Assembly: GCA_951394405.1 (NCBI GenBank)
Contig: OX596345.1
Span: forward strand, 1,240,001 to 1,304,000
Reading direction: 5' to 3'
DNA length: 64,000 bases
Source of the DNA: Coprinellus micaceus
Taxonomy: Eukaryota > Basidiomycota > Agaricomycetes > Agaricales > Psathyrellaceae
The stretch's first letter is position 1. Each line of letters begins with the position of its first letter. A model generated the notes under the pieces. It saw only the letters and a list, made by a program, of their open reading frames with translations. It searched no databases and had not been told where the DNA came from. Shown piece after piece: positions 37,969 to 50,237 of the stretch. Position numbers and translations under genes: made by a program.

Positions 37969-39095
37969 TCACACCATAACAGTGACTGATCGATAGATGA
38001 ATCTGTGTCCAGACGCATGCATGAACTGAAATCCGAGGACTCCCTCAACGAACGCCAACACCATCGTAGGATTGATTGGTCCCGTCCTGCCGTATGCAAT
38101 CTTGGGCTCGATCCGCAGGGTGTCGTTAACGCCGACGGCAAAGTCAGATTCAATTAGATCGACGGCGTATACGTTGCGCTACATATACGAAGACATAGGG
38201 CCGTCAGCCGATGTACGAGTGAGGCGATGACTTGACTCACCCTTTGAGAATCGTTCTTGTTTGGCCTTCCCCACTTGTTCAAGTACTGCGCTAAGAGTTC
38301 GAGGGACCGTTGATGGCTGCACTGAACAAGCATCGGGTTTCCCACTTCCACAATTAGAATGTAAGGGGATGTATTTTGGAATAGATCCCCCGGCCGAGCG
38401 AGCATCGTCAAAGGAGGCAACGCCTTGGGTCCATCAGACTCATTCCGGGACCTCGGTAATATGACCTGTGGTCCGCGATGAGTGGAGGTACCACTAGCAC
38501 GAGTGACCTGAGTTGGACGCTCTGGCTCCTCGACATCGGCCCAGCCATCCTCATCAACGGAGAGAGATGGGGGTGCGTCGGCTTGCCCACCGCCAAAGAA
38601 CCGTGCAAGCTCCATGTCCAGGGATGACGAGAGCAAGGCTGAATCGGGCAACTGCCGGGGGATGTAGAAGTTGAACGACTGGAAGGAATCGTTCCAGGAT
38701 GTACGGATGGCACCAGAGTGAGAAGCAACCTGAACCTACAAATAACTCATCAGCATATGGCGACTTTCGTTACTGTGTAGTCAGATAATTACTTCAATGT
38801 GAAGAGAAATCTCCGTCCCCGCTGATACCTGGGAGAGAGCGGAGAGCAGTTGCTCTGTCCAGTCAGCGAATGCGTCGTTCTCAAGCCTCCAGTTCATCTG
38901 GTCATACCAAGCGGTAGTGTACGTAACCATCGCAGGTATGAAGTCGGCAGGGTCGGGCATGGCTTGTTTCGTTTCCTCCCATACATTGGGCCACTGAACC
39001 TGGGGAACAATCTTGTGGCCGAGTGTTGTCGTGAGGTTCGTGATCGCTTGCTGCAAAGGAGATTGTGTGTGGTTCCAGAGATCGCGAATATCCAT
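37969..39095 (-). CDS. hypothetical protein, three exons
   Basis: Exons join in frame through a GTAATT..TTTGTAG intron (about 38790-38737) and a GTGAGT..ATGTAG intron (about 38239-38180). The result is roughly 335 residues: MDIRDLWNHTQSPLQQAITNLTTTLGHKIVPQVQWPNVW .. DFIPAMVTYTTAWYDQMNWRLENDAF .. LHIEVQVASHSGAIRTSW .. NVYAVDLIESDFAVGVNDTLRIEPKIAYGRTGP .. FIYRSVTVMV. No signal peptide. The middle has a low-complexity acidic and proline part (SVDEDGWADVEEPERPTQVTRASGTS). I do not recognise a domain. Its length and clean splicing argue it is real. Confidence 0.6.
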
Positions 39096-40230
39096 GCGGA
39101 TTTTCAGGGGGCTACGAGGACGAATGCTCAGGAATGATATAGTGAGATCGAAAATGAGCCACCTACAGATCACTTGCGGGCATCGTGCCTTGTTAGAGGG
39201 AAACATGTCGCCTCTTGCAACCTTTTATCTGAAAGTCGGGCTGTGGTGCGGCAGCGAACGTGGGATCCCGTCTTCAGATCCCACACGTCTAAGTATGCAA
39301 GGTAGACAATGAGAGTCGCAAAGATCGACGCCACTGGCAGTGGTGACGATGCTAAGATAGCAGCACTACCGTCATCCTTCAATCCCAGCAAACACGAGTT
39401 GTCTTGGTTTCCAGAAACTCCACTGCCTGTGAGCCGCGACGCTCGAACCAGTCCTTTGCGGTGAAGGAAGGTCTCTTCTGCAACGGTCGGCACGTCGGGT
39501 CCAGACAAGGCGTGAGTGCCGGGCAAATCGTGTCTCGAAGGAAGCTGGAGCTCAGAGACAGACAGTGCAGCGGTGGTAGTGGGCGCTCGTGATAAAGATA
39601 CTTGGCAAGCGCCGAAATGACAAGGTTGATTCTATCAGTGATAAACATAAGTATTGCCAAAATAGCGAGTCCAGAGGAAAGCTAGGATGCACCAGTAACC
39701 ACACGGCTTCGGGGCCCCGTATGTATCCATAAGCGAGGCGGATGACCGAGTAGGTCGACTGACAGTGAGATGCGATATGGCATAATGTTTCGTGGCTTGA
39801 GTGTCGATCACTTGGGACCAAATGCTGTGAATTCCTTGGCTTCGCCTTCGCACACTTTGCCATCCCAGGCCTTCACCATGAACCGCGAAGAGTCATCCAT
39901 ATACTTCGCCCATTCACGTCGGAGCGTAGTGTGGCACATCGCTCTCAAAGTCCGGCGTCGTACTTGGTAAAGGAAGCCTTAGTGTGAGCGGCCATTGGGG
40001 AAGTAGGACGACCAAAGATGAGCATCACAAAATTCAGCCTTCAAGGGGCATATGTGGTTTTCATTCTCTCGTCTTCTTGAGGTTCACATTCGTCGCCTTG
40101 GCAGGGTCTGACGCCAGGGCGATGTCAGCTGTGGTATCGCTTCGCTCTCACGTCGACATCTCGCTGTCAGTGTCAGCACCGACTTTGGGGTGGCCCGTGA
40201 TCTGCTATGTATTAGCCGGGGACGCTGAGG
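39096..40230. other. divergent promoter region, no gene supported
   Basis: About 1.1 kb between divergent genes. Open frames of 60-118 codons lack any support. Confidence 0.45.
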
Positions 40231-40237
40231 TATAAAA
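40231..40237 (+). promoter_or_regulatory. TATA box of the gene at 40335
   Basis: TATAAAA 98 bases before the ATG, followed by a CA-rich leader (TCATCAACACCC) usual for strongly expressed fungal genes. Confidence 0.65.
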
Positions 40238-40334
40238 GCTCAGACGTAGCTCACTGTAGAACATCATCAACACCCTACACACTCTCAAAGCACCTCTCCT
40301 AACCCAGCCCTTTCTTCCACAAAACTCGATCACC

Positions 40335-41536
40335 ATGGCCAAGAAGGTTCCTTTTACTCCTCTCGCGCCCATCGAGAAGCTCCCTCTCGCTGTTCGCAAA
40401 GACAGTAAGCAACGGAATCGGTCAGCAGCAAGAGGAATCACTGACCGGAACCACCTAGTCCGCGACAACTATGACACCAAGAAGGACGAATTTGCCGCTC
40501 AAGCCTCTAAGCTAGTCGGCACCCCTTTCGTCATCAACTTCAACCCCAACCAGGTCATGGCGTATGCCACCGACTCGTCCACCACGGGGGGCTACATCTT
40601 CTCTGGGTAAGGATCCAGCAATGGTTGGTGTGGTAGGGTCTTGCTAACAACGGGGGGCCTAGATATGCTGAGGGCTTCATCTCCGGCCTGAAGCAGTTCG
40701 TTGAGTACTACGAGGACACCGGGAAGGAATACTTCAACAAAGTGGTCACCCAATCTGAGGTGACGCTTGAAGCCAACCCCATCGGAGACGAGGTGAGGTT
40801 GCGTTTTGTCTGTGGAAGTCCATGTCAATGTTAACACGCAGAATTATAGGCGGAGACCATCAGCCTCGACATCAAAGACGGCGTCATTCGCATCCTCTTC
40901 CACCACAAAAAATTGGGATACAACCAAAGCTGGCTTGACAAGGACAGCTTCGTCAAGGCAGTCGACGCTGCCACTACCGAGGCTCTCTCTTTGAAGGCCA
41001 AGGCCTCCATCGAGAAGGAGTGGGACGAGAACGTTGACGACGTCACCAAGGAAATTGGCGCCATCTTGAACCTGCCGGACGTGGTTCTCGATCCCAACTT
41101 TGAGGAGGTCTACACCACGTTGGTAAAGGAGAAGAAAGGCGACGATTCTTGGCAGACGTCCTTTGGGACTGCTGTTCTGGCCTACTTCAAGTGAGTTTTG
41201 GGGTCACTATAGCCAACTAGGGTGTGCTCACTCTCAATAATCAAGGGACGGTCTGCAATACCAGTTGAAGTCGACCGGGTTCAAGGACGACGATATGCTC
41301 CAGGAGGGATTTGCCGAGGTTGTGACCTCGAAGACCATCAAGCTGCGTATCGTCAAGGAATTCAAGACCGGATACAGGAACGAGGCCGTCATCGAGGACG
41401 ACATGCTCTATCTTCAGGTCGGTTAGCCGTTCCCCAACATACGAAAGCTTAGCTAACTTGCCGCGTTTAGACCAAGGCCGATTATTGGTACTATAACGTC
41501 TCCGACATGGGAGACAACGTTATCAAGCTGTTGTGA
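40335..41536 (+). CDS. conserved Agaricomycete-type hypothetical protein
   Basis: Six exons. Start MAKKVPFTPLAPIEKLPLAVRKD, then RDNYDTKKDEFAAQASKLVGTPFVINFNPNQVMAYATDSSTTGGYIFSG, YAEGFISGLKQFVEYYEDTG, then a long exon with GYNQSWLDKDSFVKAVDAATTEAL and KEIGAILNLPDVVLDPNFEEVYTTLV. Then DGLQYQLKSTGFKDDDMLQEGFAEVVTSKTIKLRIV and the last exon ending YWYYNVSDMGDNVIKLL. There is no signal peptide or membrane helix. The sequence is mixed alpha and beta, soluble and lysine/aspartate-rich. It looks like a family I have seen only as uncharacterised proteins in mushrooms; no function can be assigned. The strong core promoter suggests good expression. Confidence 0.72.
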
Positions 41537-42054
41537 GGCCTTGGTCGAATGGTCCATACTCTTGAAGAGTAGTCGGTGATTAGTTCTGGTCGATGTAGTG
41601 TAAAACTGAGGGTGCATATGCGATGGTGATCATTCGGTGCTGAAGACTCCTATCAACTCAATTCTCGAGGGAGAGAACCATGGACGTACCGGTAAAGGGG
41701 TAGGGATTGAGCGGCTTGCATGAAGGGTGTAGCTAATGGCTCTGCAATGCCGGGCGGATCCCATTGACGAACAGTTTACCTCCTGGGCCATGGCACTAGG
41801 ACGTAATCTCATTCCCCCTTCACGGCCGAAGCGGCGACAAGGGCTGATGACCATGATTTCATGAACCTTGCCTAGCGTCGGATCCTGGCACCCTCCGCTC
41901 ACCGGTACCACTCCAGACACTGCATAAAGTTCAACCCGCACATCCAATTAGCGCCAGACAAACCCCAGGGTCCCCCGGTACGTCTTCCCTCACTGAGAAC
42001 TATCTGCACTCAGTGCGCGCTCATTCAAAATGCACACAGCCGCTTCCGGTAACC
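41537..42054. other. intergenic
   Basis: 3' flank of the preceding gene and promoter of the small secreted protein; no other feature seen. Confidence 0.45.
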
Positions 42055-42243
42055 ATGCTCGCTGTGCACTTTCTCCTGGTATTCCTCGGAATCGGCGGGA
42101 CTGTTGCACTTCCAGCCTCGGTACCCCCGCAATTCCAGTGCAACCGCAACTGCTATCCGTTGAACTTTGAACCGTCATGCAACGAAATATCTCATCCAGT
42201 GTTCGAAGAAACGTGTTGGAGGTGCTGCCTGAACGACCCATGA
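42055..42243 (+). CDS. small secreted cysteine-rich protein
   Basis: 62 residues in one exon. The N-terminus MLAVHFLLVFLGIGGTVAL is a clean signal peptide with likely cleavage near residues 18-21. The mature part of about 42 residues holds six cysteines (29, 33, 42, 54, 57, 58), spacing C-x3-C-x8-C-x11-C-x2-CC, enough for three disulfides. No family match is recognised. Such proteins in Agaricomycetes are often called small secreted proteins or effectors, but that role is not shown here. The frame is open 14 codons further upstream without another ATG, which fixes this start. Confidence 0.6.
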   Translation: MLAVHFLLVFLGIGGTVALPASVPPQFQCNRNCYPLNFEPSCNEISHPVFEETCWRCCLNDP

Positions 42244-42723
42244 GGATGGGAGGGTATTAGAGGGTTTTGTAGCGTCTATAGATTTTGTTAGGAAGCGATG
42301 GAGAGCGATGGACGGCAACACACTGTAAAGTTCTACTCGGTCCCTCCACCCTCTGCTTGTCGTTCCTCCTAATACCGCCCTTCACTTATCTGAACGAGTT
42401 TAGTGCGGTTGAGGTGGTCTGTGCTGCCTGCTATCAGATGTGGGTTGTTAGTTTGTACATGGGGCCAAAGTCCCTGGAATGCATTTTGAAGTATGGGGCA
42501 AGCGTGATTGGCTGGGAGGTGCGGAAACAGAATCACCTCAAATTTCCCTCAACGCCGTTCACGATGACTATTTCCCTGGTTTCCCTGCACCAGTCCCCAA
42601 ACCTCCTTCAACTTGAAAGTTCCCGGTTGGACCCGCGCCGAACTGCAACAGCTCAACCCGCGCAAACGGAGTTTCCGAAAGAGTCTATAATGTGTGGTAT
42701 GCCGCTCATAGCCCAGATAACGC
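42244..42723. other. intergenic between convergent genes
   Basis: 3' flanks only; no coding or repeat feature recognised. Confidence 0.45.
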
Positions 42724-43273
42724 CTATTTCGAGGACTCCTCGCTCTCCCGCTTGATGAGCCCCACCCCGACGATGACTCCGTCTGCAAGTGCGTCCGCGG
42801 CCTTCTTGTGGTCCTTGGTCGCCTTCTCGACTTGACGATGGAGTTCCGCCTCGATGACTTGTGCCCTTGCCAGCTATTCGCAAGGACCGAGGAAAGGTAT
42901 AGTAGTGTCAGTGGACGGAATAGGAATGGGGTATGGGGTTGAACGGACCTCCTTAGGACGATGCAAGCACTCCGCGTAGTCGCCAACCTGAAGACTGCAT
43001 TGACTGGGGTGGTCAGCTTTGGCGTAGCACTGGAGATGTAGCATTTAACGTCAATTCAAATACGCTTCTCAAGACCCCAAGCTACGCACTTTCTGGAACT
43101 CCTGCCAGTACGCAAAACATCTCGGAACACCTGATAGGTTTGCGCAAATCACATTATGGCGTGTCGAATGGATTGGAACACGGTAAACGAACCTCCGCTC
43201 CAACTAAATCCTGACTTTACCTCCGTCAGTATCCACAGTCGCAAGGGAGTGTTCCAGTGCTACTCACTGCCAT
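42724..43273 (-). CDS. NADH:ubiquinone oxidoreductase subunit NDUFS5 (15-kDa), 5' end tentative
   Basis: Accessory subunit of mitochondrial complex I on the intermembrane-space side. Joining exons across short introns gives VPRCFAYWQEFQKCYAKADHPSQCSLQVGDYAECLHRPKE, then LARAQVIEAELHRQVEKATKDH and a tail ending KRESEESSK. Both CX9C pairs (C-FAYWQEFQK-C and C-SLQVGDYAE-C) are present, the Mia40-imported twin-CX9C hairpin, and ECLHRPKE is the family signature. The exon containing the first CX9C begins at 43130. The start exon is uncertain: an ATG at 43273 followed by a GTAGCA donor fits the phase but is weak. Divergent from Get5. Confidence 0.75.
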
Positions 43274-43670
43274 GGTCTGTGTCCAAGTACTCGTCCAACG
43301 CAGAGACGGCGATATCCAAGAATGGTCACGCTTTGTCGTGACTCATCTCACGTGATGCTGAGGACGACGTGACGAGCTGTCACAACCGCCTCCGACGTCA
43401 GTCCCAGGAAAGCTGTGGTGTGTTCTCGATCTCTCATCCCGCGAGGAAAACACAAGCTTCCTTGACCCCTGACCCGCTTTGTAACTGCTGTGAAGCCTCG
43501 AAGCGCTCTCAGGGAAGGTTCTATACCCAATAGGCTCGATATCCACTCAGCAGACCCAGAAGTACCACCACCAGGCAAATCGCGGTCAATCGCGACGACC
43601 CAGAGATCTTATCATCGCTCGGAACCCAGGTGGAATACTAGAGAAGGATCTACTGGAACGTTGGACAGCC
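43274..43670. other. divergent promoter region of NDUFS5 and Get5 genes
   Basis: About 400 bases between divergent genes; may also contain the true first exon of the NDUFS5 gene. Confidence 0.4.
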
Positions 43671-44847
43671 ATGGCAGATCAAGCCGAATTGGCCTTCGCA
43701 AAGACCTATTTAAACACGCTGGGGAGGCAGCCAGTGACATATGCTGACGATTATCAACAAGCGCCGGAGAACTGGCTCAAGAGAGTCCCTGTGCTCCCAG
43801 TATATACCCTTCGTTATCATATGGCGGTGCACGACACTGATTGACAACTGTAGGTCCCTGTCCCACCCGTACCAGAGCGTAAAGCCATTGAAAGTGGTTC
43901 AGCGAACGATTCAGGTACGTGACATATGTCCTTTTGTTTTTAATGAGTGTCTAAGAAGAATCCTTTTCTCGCTTCTGATGCTCCCCATGACGCCTCATTA
44001 TCGTCGATATTCCGGCCTTAATATGACCTGGCGAACACGACCCAACCACGACTCCAATCCCCTGACCCGATCCCAAACAATGCCACAGCCTCAGTGACCC
44101 TGACATTTAAATCCCTCAAACCGGCTCTCATCTACTCCCACCCCGTCTCTCTCACCGATACCATCCTCTCCATTAAAGAAGAGTTGCACACTCTTCACCC
44201 CGACGACCTCCCCACCGCCGAGAACCAGCGTCTGCTGCTCAAAGGCAAAGCACTCGCCGACCAGAAGTTGCTCAAGGAGTACAGCATCAAGGAAGGCGAC
44301 ACCCTCACACTTATGTTCAAGGCCCCTCCAGCCAAATCCACAGCTGCACAACCCCAACCCGTACACGCCGGCTCCATGACCTCCAACCCCTTTGCATCGG
44401 CCGGAGGCTCTCTGGACCCTGACGCCAAGCCCAGCGGCAGCGGCAGGCGACACCAGCGCATCCCCTCTGTCGTGCTCAGCCCCAGCCCCTCCAATGAAAC
44501 GCGAAGCCCTGGCGAAAAGCCGAAGGACCTCCTATTAGACCTGGACGCAGACATGAGTGTACCATTGAGCCCGGTACTGAAGGACGAGTTGCTTCTGGAC
44601 AGCACCTATCACGACACCATCTCCCAGCCCGAGTTCTGGGAGAAGCTGCTGACCTATTTGCGGTACGTGCTTCCTCTGGAGCCCGTGTATTTGAAGCTGA
44701 TCTCGGAGTAGTTCGCAATTCCAAACAGAAAGTGATGCGCACTTGGCGTTCGAAGAATTCTTACGCGCGAGTAAAACGAGTCTGACTGCTGGAGAAGTCG
44801 CGTTGATTCGAGATAGGACGGGAGTCGTCGGCATGGCTGGTACTTAG
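43671..44847 (+). CDS. GET5: Get5/Mdy2-like ubiquitin-like protein of the GET pathway
   Basis: Get5 pairs with Get4 and links Sgt2 to Get3 in tail-anchored membrane protein insertion. Four exons. The first two give MADQAELAFAKTYLNTLGRQPVTYADDYQQ and VPVLPVPVPPVPERKAIESG, the Get4-binding N-terminal segment. The ubiquitin-like domain follows: SVTLTFKSLKPALIYSHPVSLTDTILSIKEEL .. QRLLLKGKALADQKLLKEYSIKEGDTLTLMF. Then a Ser/Pro linker. The C-terminal helical homodimer domain is FWEKLLTYLRDAHLAFEEFLRASKTSLTAGEVALIRDRTGVVGMAGT, split by a GTACGT..AAAG intron. All three parts are in order and intact, about 290 residues. Confidence 0.88.
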
Positions 44848-47125
44848 AGAGGAATTGTAAAACCATTGTAACGGTTACTCACATGTTTTCTTCATGGGTT
44901 CTTGGGCTTATTTCCTTGGAGTATACCAGCACTTTACATGCGTCGTGACGGGCGCCGATTATCGTGGCCCCGACGTCGAGGCGGAAGTCGTGCATCTGAA
45001 ATTCCAGGTGTGTGGTTTGCGGACAGATGTTTAACAAGCACATATGCAAGCGTCGACGCCAAGGCTAGCAGCGTGCTCCTCCCGTTGTCGTTGCATGCGA
45101 CGCGATGGTCGACGTGATCCCACTGGGAGGGGCCATGTCCCAAAAAGAAGCTGATGCTTATCAGGGGCTTCCAGACTATTAGAGGGTCCTCCTGTAGCGC
45201 CATCTGGATATCCCAGCGCTTTAAAGACTCAGAATAGGCGCCCACAGGCCAGAAGCACCTGCTTCCACTTCCTTCGATGAGTAAGGGCTGGATCAGTCGG
45301 ACCTTTCGGCCGGAAGGTTCTCGTTCCTTGATGTGACTTGGCGCCGAAACTCCGGAAGCGCCCAGGTGGCTGAACTCTTCATTTACGGACTTACCTTTCG
45401 CCATGATGCTCATCGACTGAGACGACGAGGAAAGACCAAGATGCACGTTGCGCAACGCCCGAAATAGAGATCGACTTTCGTCCTCGCCGCGTGGCACCCA
45501 CGGTGGCGACGCGCCCTACTTAGTGTGTAAGCCGGAGATGGTGCTCCTGCGGAATTTAGTCTGGAGAAGCTGAGTGGAGCAACAAGGTGAGTCAGTACTC
45601 TGTATACGACAAGGGGAGCCCGAAAGCTGACTAGGAGGTACGAAGACCCCTAGATGTTGACCGTACGTGGTGCCCGGAATGGCCCAGACCTTCCAACACC
45701 CTGTGTTCAGTTGAGCTTTGGGCTTGGGTGTGCCCATATACCCTCGTCGACTCTCCCCAGACTTGGATATGTCATTCCGTTTCCATTCCGCGATGGAAAG
45801 ATAGACCACGATGTTAAGGCACGCTAGGCGATGGGATCACAAGGAGTCGAGGGCGGTCGGTAAGGAATGGTTCTCCGTCTGGATGCATCGGGGTTGGGTT
45901 TCGGGAACAGTCCCAGAGTAAACCTGGTGAGCTTTGCCGTGCGCTTTGTATAATAACTGATATGATCCGTCGAGAGAAGCTCAATAAAGGACCCTCAGCG
46001 TGCGAGGCCGCGATTATTTCAGGACCCCGACTTGCACATCCTCTATTGCAGGGACAATCGAACATTCGAATTTCGCCATTATCACAGATGATTCGCTTTT
46101 TGGGCCAATCCAAGTTGCGCACAAGCGGTTTATCTCGATCACCCAATGCCCATCCACCTCCGAACACGATGCCGTGAAGGGAGCACATGTTCAAAGAGGA
46201 GTCAATGCACTCCTTCGCCTTGGCACTATCGCGTTCTCTGTGAGTGACCTGGAGTGACACAGAAGCACGTCCCGAGTCGGTCTGCCCTGACTCTCCTCCG
46301 TTTCAACTTCAGGACAATAGTCGGTGGGTAGTGATGGTGTCCCACATGGAATCCAGGGCACCAAAACGCCCCATACCGCGCTCTGTGCCCATGTCGCTTT
46401 CGCGCCATATTCGAGAAATCTCGCTCAAGATTGAGGTCCCGCCTCGTCAATCCTACCGGCCAGCTCGGGACCCCGCCGCCTTCGGGCTCGTCGCCTCAAG
46501 GCAGCTCATCGCTGCTCGACTCGTCCCTGGTATCCACGACATCGAGCTTCCCTCGCGGATCCGTCCTCGATCCTTCCCAGACCCAGACCAAGAAGGCCGC
46601 CAATATATCAATCCAGCTTCCTGAACGCATCCCCCATTGACTACACGGGACGCATACCAAATCGACCTCCTTGGCATATACCATTTTCAAATATCTGCAG
46701 TCCGGACGGTACCCAATCCCGGGTTTGGAGTAACATGGGATGGCCGACTTATCAGCATGCATGTGGAATACGACACATACCGTATGCCCTCTCCACATGG
46801 GTCCCTCTCGAAACGACTCGAAAAGATCCTGTGCCCACCCCGCCAGCGTCGCGTCCATGCAAACATGGGAGCGTGACATCCCCAGATCGTAGAGGACCCA
46901 TGTGGATCTTCTATCGACAACTGGCTCCGGGTATCGTGCGCTTCTTTCATGCTCGGCGAATGAATCATTCTTATAGTCCCATACCCCGTTTCAGTGTTGC
47001 TCGAACGCGCTTGTTGCTCCATTCCCCCTCCTCCCCGCTGCCGCAGGTTTGCCTCTGTGCACCTCGCCCCCGTTCCTAGTCCACCGCTGTCTCTCAGCCA
47101 CTACCGAACGGGTAACTAGTTCAGC
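44848..47125. other. 2.3-kb gene-poor stretch
   Basis: Several open frames up to 187 codons on the minus strand (44934-45497, 45814-46260, 46496-46879), but none shows a domain, signal peptide or coherent splicing, and they overlap similar-sized frames on the other strand. The right end is the promoter and leader of the OPT gene. Confidence 0.4.
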
Positions 47126-49909
47126 ATGAGCACCGCCGTCGCCGAACAACCAACGCTGGAGCGTAAGAAGACCGAAGGCTCCAGCGAGGCCATCGACGAG
47201 AAGCGACCCCTCGACGACGCCTCAGGCTCCTTCCACGACTCCGAGGAGGCTTTCGACGGTCACGACGTGTAAGTTCTAGGACCTGGTATCTGGAGCATTC
47301 CAGCTGACATTAACTCTAGTTCGGTCCCCTTCCCTGTCGACCCCGATGAGATTGAAGAGACTCATCAACTAACCTTCCGGTGAGCCACCCCACTCAGGCT
47401 TCTATCCTTCCTGACAAAAATCTGACGGAACATGTCAGCGCCCTGTTCGTTGGTTGCGTCCTGGGTGCCATCGTCGGTGCATCCAACATTTATCTGGGTC
47501 TCAAGACTGGATTCACTTTCGGTCCCCAGCTCTTTGGTGTATGTAGCTGTCACAATCTCGGAGGAATATGTCACTTACCAAAATTTCCTTCATTTGATTG
47601 TTGACAGGCCATCTTCGGTTTCGCTATCTTGAAGCCTCTTTCGAAGCTCATTCCTGAGTCTGGGATTCTCGGCAAGTTCTTTGGTGGTCATTTCGGACCC
47701 AAGGAGAACTGTACCGTCCAGACGTAAGTGTCTTGGGCTTCTTCTCCACGGACATTGTCTGATTGATCTTCTATTCTAGTGCTGCGACTGGTGAGGGCAT
47801 TGCTGATCCATACAGTTCTATTCCCGTACTAACTCCAATCTATAGCCGCTGGTGGTCTTGGTATCCTCTTCGTCAGCGCTGTACCCGCGATGTACCGTAT
47901 GCACTTGCTGTCGGAACTTCCCTCGCAAGATATCGGACGTCTCATTGGGTTGACTTTCTGCGCTGCTTTCTTCGGTGTCTTCTTCGTCATCCCCCTCCGT
48001 CGCTACTACATCGTCAGCCAAAAGCTCACCTTCCCGACTCCTGCTGCTACCGTGAGTTTTATTGGCACATGGCGCAGCACTTTACTCTACGCGGGACCCG
48101 TGTACTCATTTAACATTTTGCAAATAGGCCTACACCATCAGGCAGCTGCACCGTGGTCGTGCCGGAGCCGAGGCTGCTCGTAAGAAGGCTTTGGCTCTGA
48201 CCTACTCGTTCGTTGCCACTTTCTGCTACAAGGTCGCGACTGGCTATGCTCCTGGTATCGTACGTGACTCCATTTCCCATGACATAATTTCCCTTTCTCA
48301 CCCAGTGCTCCCAACCAGATCTACGACTGGCATATCGGCTGGACCCTTTACCGTCTCGGTTTCACTGGTGCCATCGCCCTTGAGAACTACGGCTGGGTTA
48401 TTGAATTCACCCCCGCTTTCTTCGGTGCTGGTATGCTTTCCGGTCTCAATGCCAGTTGGAGTTTTAGTATGTCCATTGCACTCTAAGCCATATTGCATCC
48501 ACTGACCATTTTTCCTCATCGCAGTGGGTGGTGCCCTCCTTGCTTGGGCCATCATTGCTCCCTCCGTGATCAAGACTGGCGTCGCCATCGACAACCACTA
48601 CTCCGAGGATTTCCCCGAGCTTGCTAGCAACGTCGGTATGGTCTTCGATAACCTCGAGCGATATGTCACCAGCCCATCCGCTCGTTACTGGTTGCTCTGG
48701 CCCGGGGTCTTCATCATGTTGGTGTACTCCTTCGCGGACATCATCATCTCCTTGATCCCCTCCTTCCGCGCTGTCACCTTCAAGAAGGAAGATTTCGACC
48801 CCCGTCAGTGGTTCAAACGTTCTGTCGGTGAGGACGATGAGGACCAGACCCCAATTGAGGACCGCGTCCCTCACACCTGGTGGATTACCGGATTGCTCCT
48901 CAGCACCGTCGCTTGCTGCGCTATCCTCGCCAAGCTCTTCCACATGAACGTCGGCACCGCTCTCCTCTCCCTCATCCTCGGTTTCATCTTCTCGTTCATT
49001 GCCGTGCAGTCTTCCGGCCACACCGACGTCAACCCCGTCTCTACCGTCGCCAAGGCCTCTCAGCTCGTCTTCGGTGGTGTGTCCAAGGGTGCAGGAATGG
49101 CTCAGCAGCCTGCCCAGCTGCTCAACTTGGCCGCTGGTGTCGTCGCTGCCGGCTCTGCGGCTCAGGCCTCCGATATGACTGGTGACTTGAAGACGGGTTA
49201 CCTCCTCCGTGCGAAGCCCAAGAACCAATTCATTGCCCAAGTCGTCGGTGCCGTCGTCGCCGTCTTCTTGTCTTGCGGCCTCTTCATCCTCTTCACCAAG
49301 GCTACTCCTTGCATCCTGTGAGTTTTACTCTGACCACCAGCATACTCTTTCAATATTTACTCATCTTTTCCTTATCCAGGTACCCCGATGAGGATGGTCC
49401 CCCGTGTACCTATGGTGCCCCCTCCGTCGCTGCATGGGCTGCTGTCGCTCTCGCCGTCACTGCCCCCAAGCTCCCCATCCCCAAGAGCTCTGGATACACC
49501 GCCATCGCCCTCGGCCTTGTCAGCGTCCTCACCGTCATCGTCAAGCACTACCTCATCCCCAAGAAGTACTGGCACTGGGTCCCCAACTGGGTGAGTAATG
49601 CATACCCCTATATCGCAAAACTAGCCATTTAACCCAGCGTTTTCCTTTGTACAGAACGCCGTCGGTCTCGCCTTCGTCGTGCCCCAGACCTACTACCCCA
49701 TCGCCATGGCTGCTGGCTCCACCTTCAACTACTTCTGGCTGAAGCGCAACCCCAAGGGCTACGACATGTACATGTTCGCCATCTCTGCTGGCCTGCTTGC
49801 CGGTGAGGGTCTCGGTGGTGTCTTCCAGGCCCTCCTCGCCATTGCCGGTGTCGATGGTGGAAAATACGGAACCGCTATCGGTTGCCCCGCCATGGAGTTC
49901 TGCGGTTAA
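47126..49909 (+). CDS. oligopeptide/metal-chelate transporter, OPT superfamily
   Basis: Proton-coupled importer of small peptides or metal-chelate conjugates in the plasma or vacuolar membrane. The N-terminal tail (MSTAVAEQPTLERKKTEG..) is cytosolic and acidic and ends with ETHQLTFR. Membrane segments then follow across about 11 exons: ALFVGCVLGAIVGASNIYLGLKTGFTFG (the conserved NxYxGLKTG signature), AIFGFAILKPL, GGLGILFVSAVPAMYRM, FCAAFFGVFFVIPLRRYYIV and ENYGWVIEFTPAFFGAGMLSG. Later come MGGALLAWAIIAP, AQVVGAVVAVFLSCGLFILF, VGLAFVVPQTYYPIAMAAGS and AGEGLGGVFQALLAI. It ends CPAMEFCG. About 740 residues, without breaks. Codon bias is strong, unlike the neighbouring gap. Substrate cannot be told from sequence. 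Confidence 0.93.
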
Positions 49910-50237
49910 ATGCAGATACGATAGACGATTCAACAATATGATCTTAATGTGATACATGCATGTTTGTTCAACATCTCGCGCTCAGCACCCACCTCATCGA
50001 CATCTCGCTTTCGGGTTAATTCTATGTACTTACCTTTGTGTATTATAGTCAGTGTAGAGTGATACATATACCACCTCAAACCTCCATTCTCGGGCGAGAA
50101 TTTTTGCGAGTGAGCCGCGAGCAAGCGGATGTGACTCCAAGATAGCATTAAGAAATATTGACGATATATAAGGTAGTACTGGGTGTCCAAGCAAATTCTA
50201 CTAGACGGTCCGTGTGTGTCCTCCCTACCCATCCCGC
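49910..50237. other. 3' intergenic between convergent genes
   Basis: AT-rich 3' flanks of the OPT gene and the membrane-protein gene; nothing else seen. Confidence 0.5.

Noticed and set aside
44934..46260. Minus-strand frames of 187, 97 and 148 codons as a possible gene
   Set aside because: No domain, odd composition, no in-frame splice path linking them, and comparable frames on the other strand.
46244..46879. Overlapping 126- and 127-codon frames on both strands before the OPT gene
   Set aside because: They mirror each other and lack any motif; probably promoter and leader DNA.
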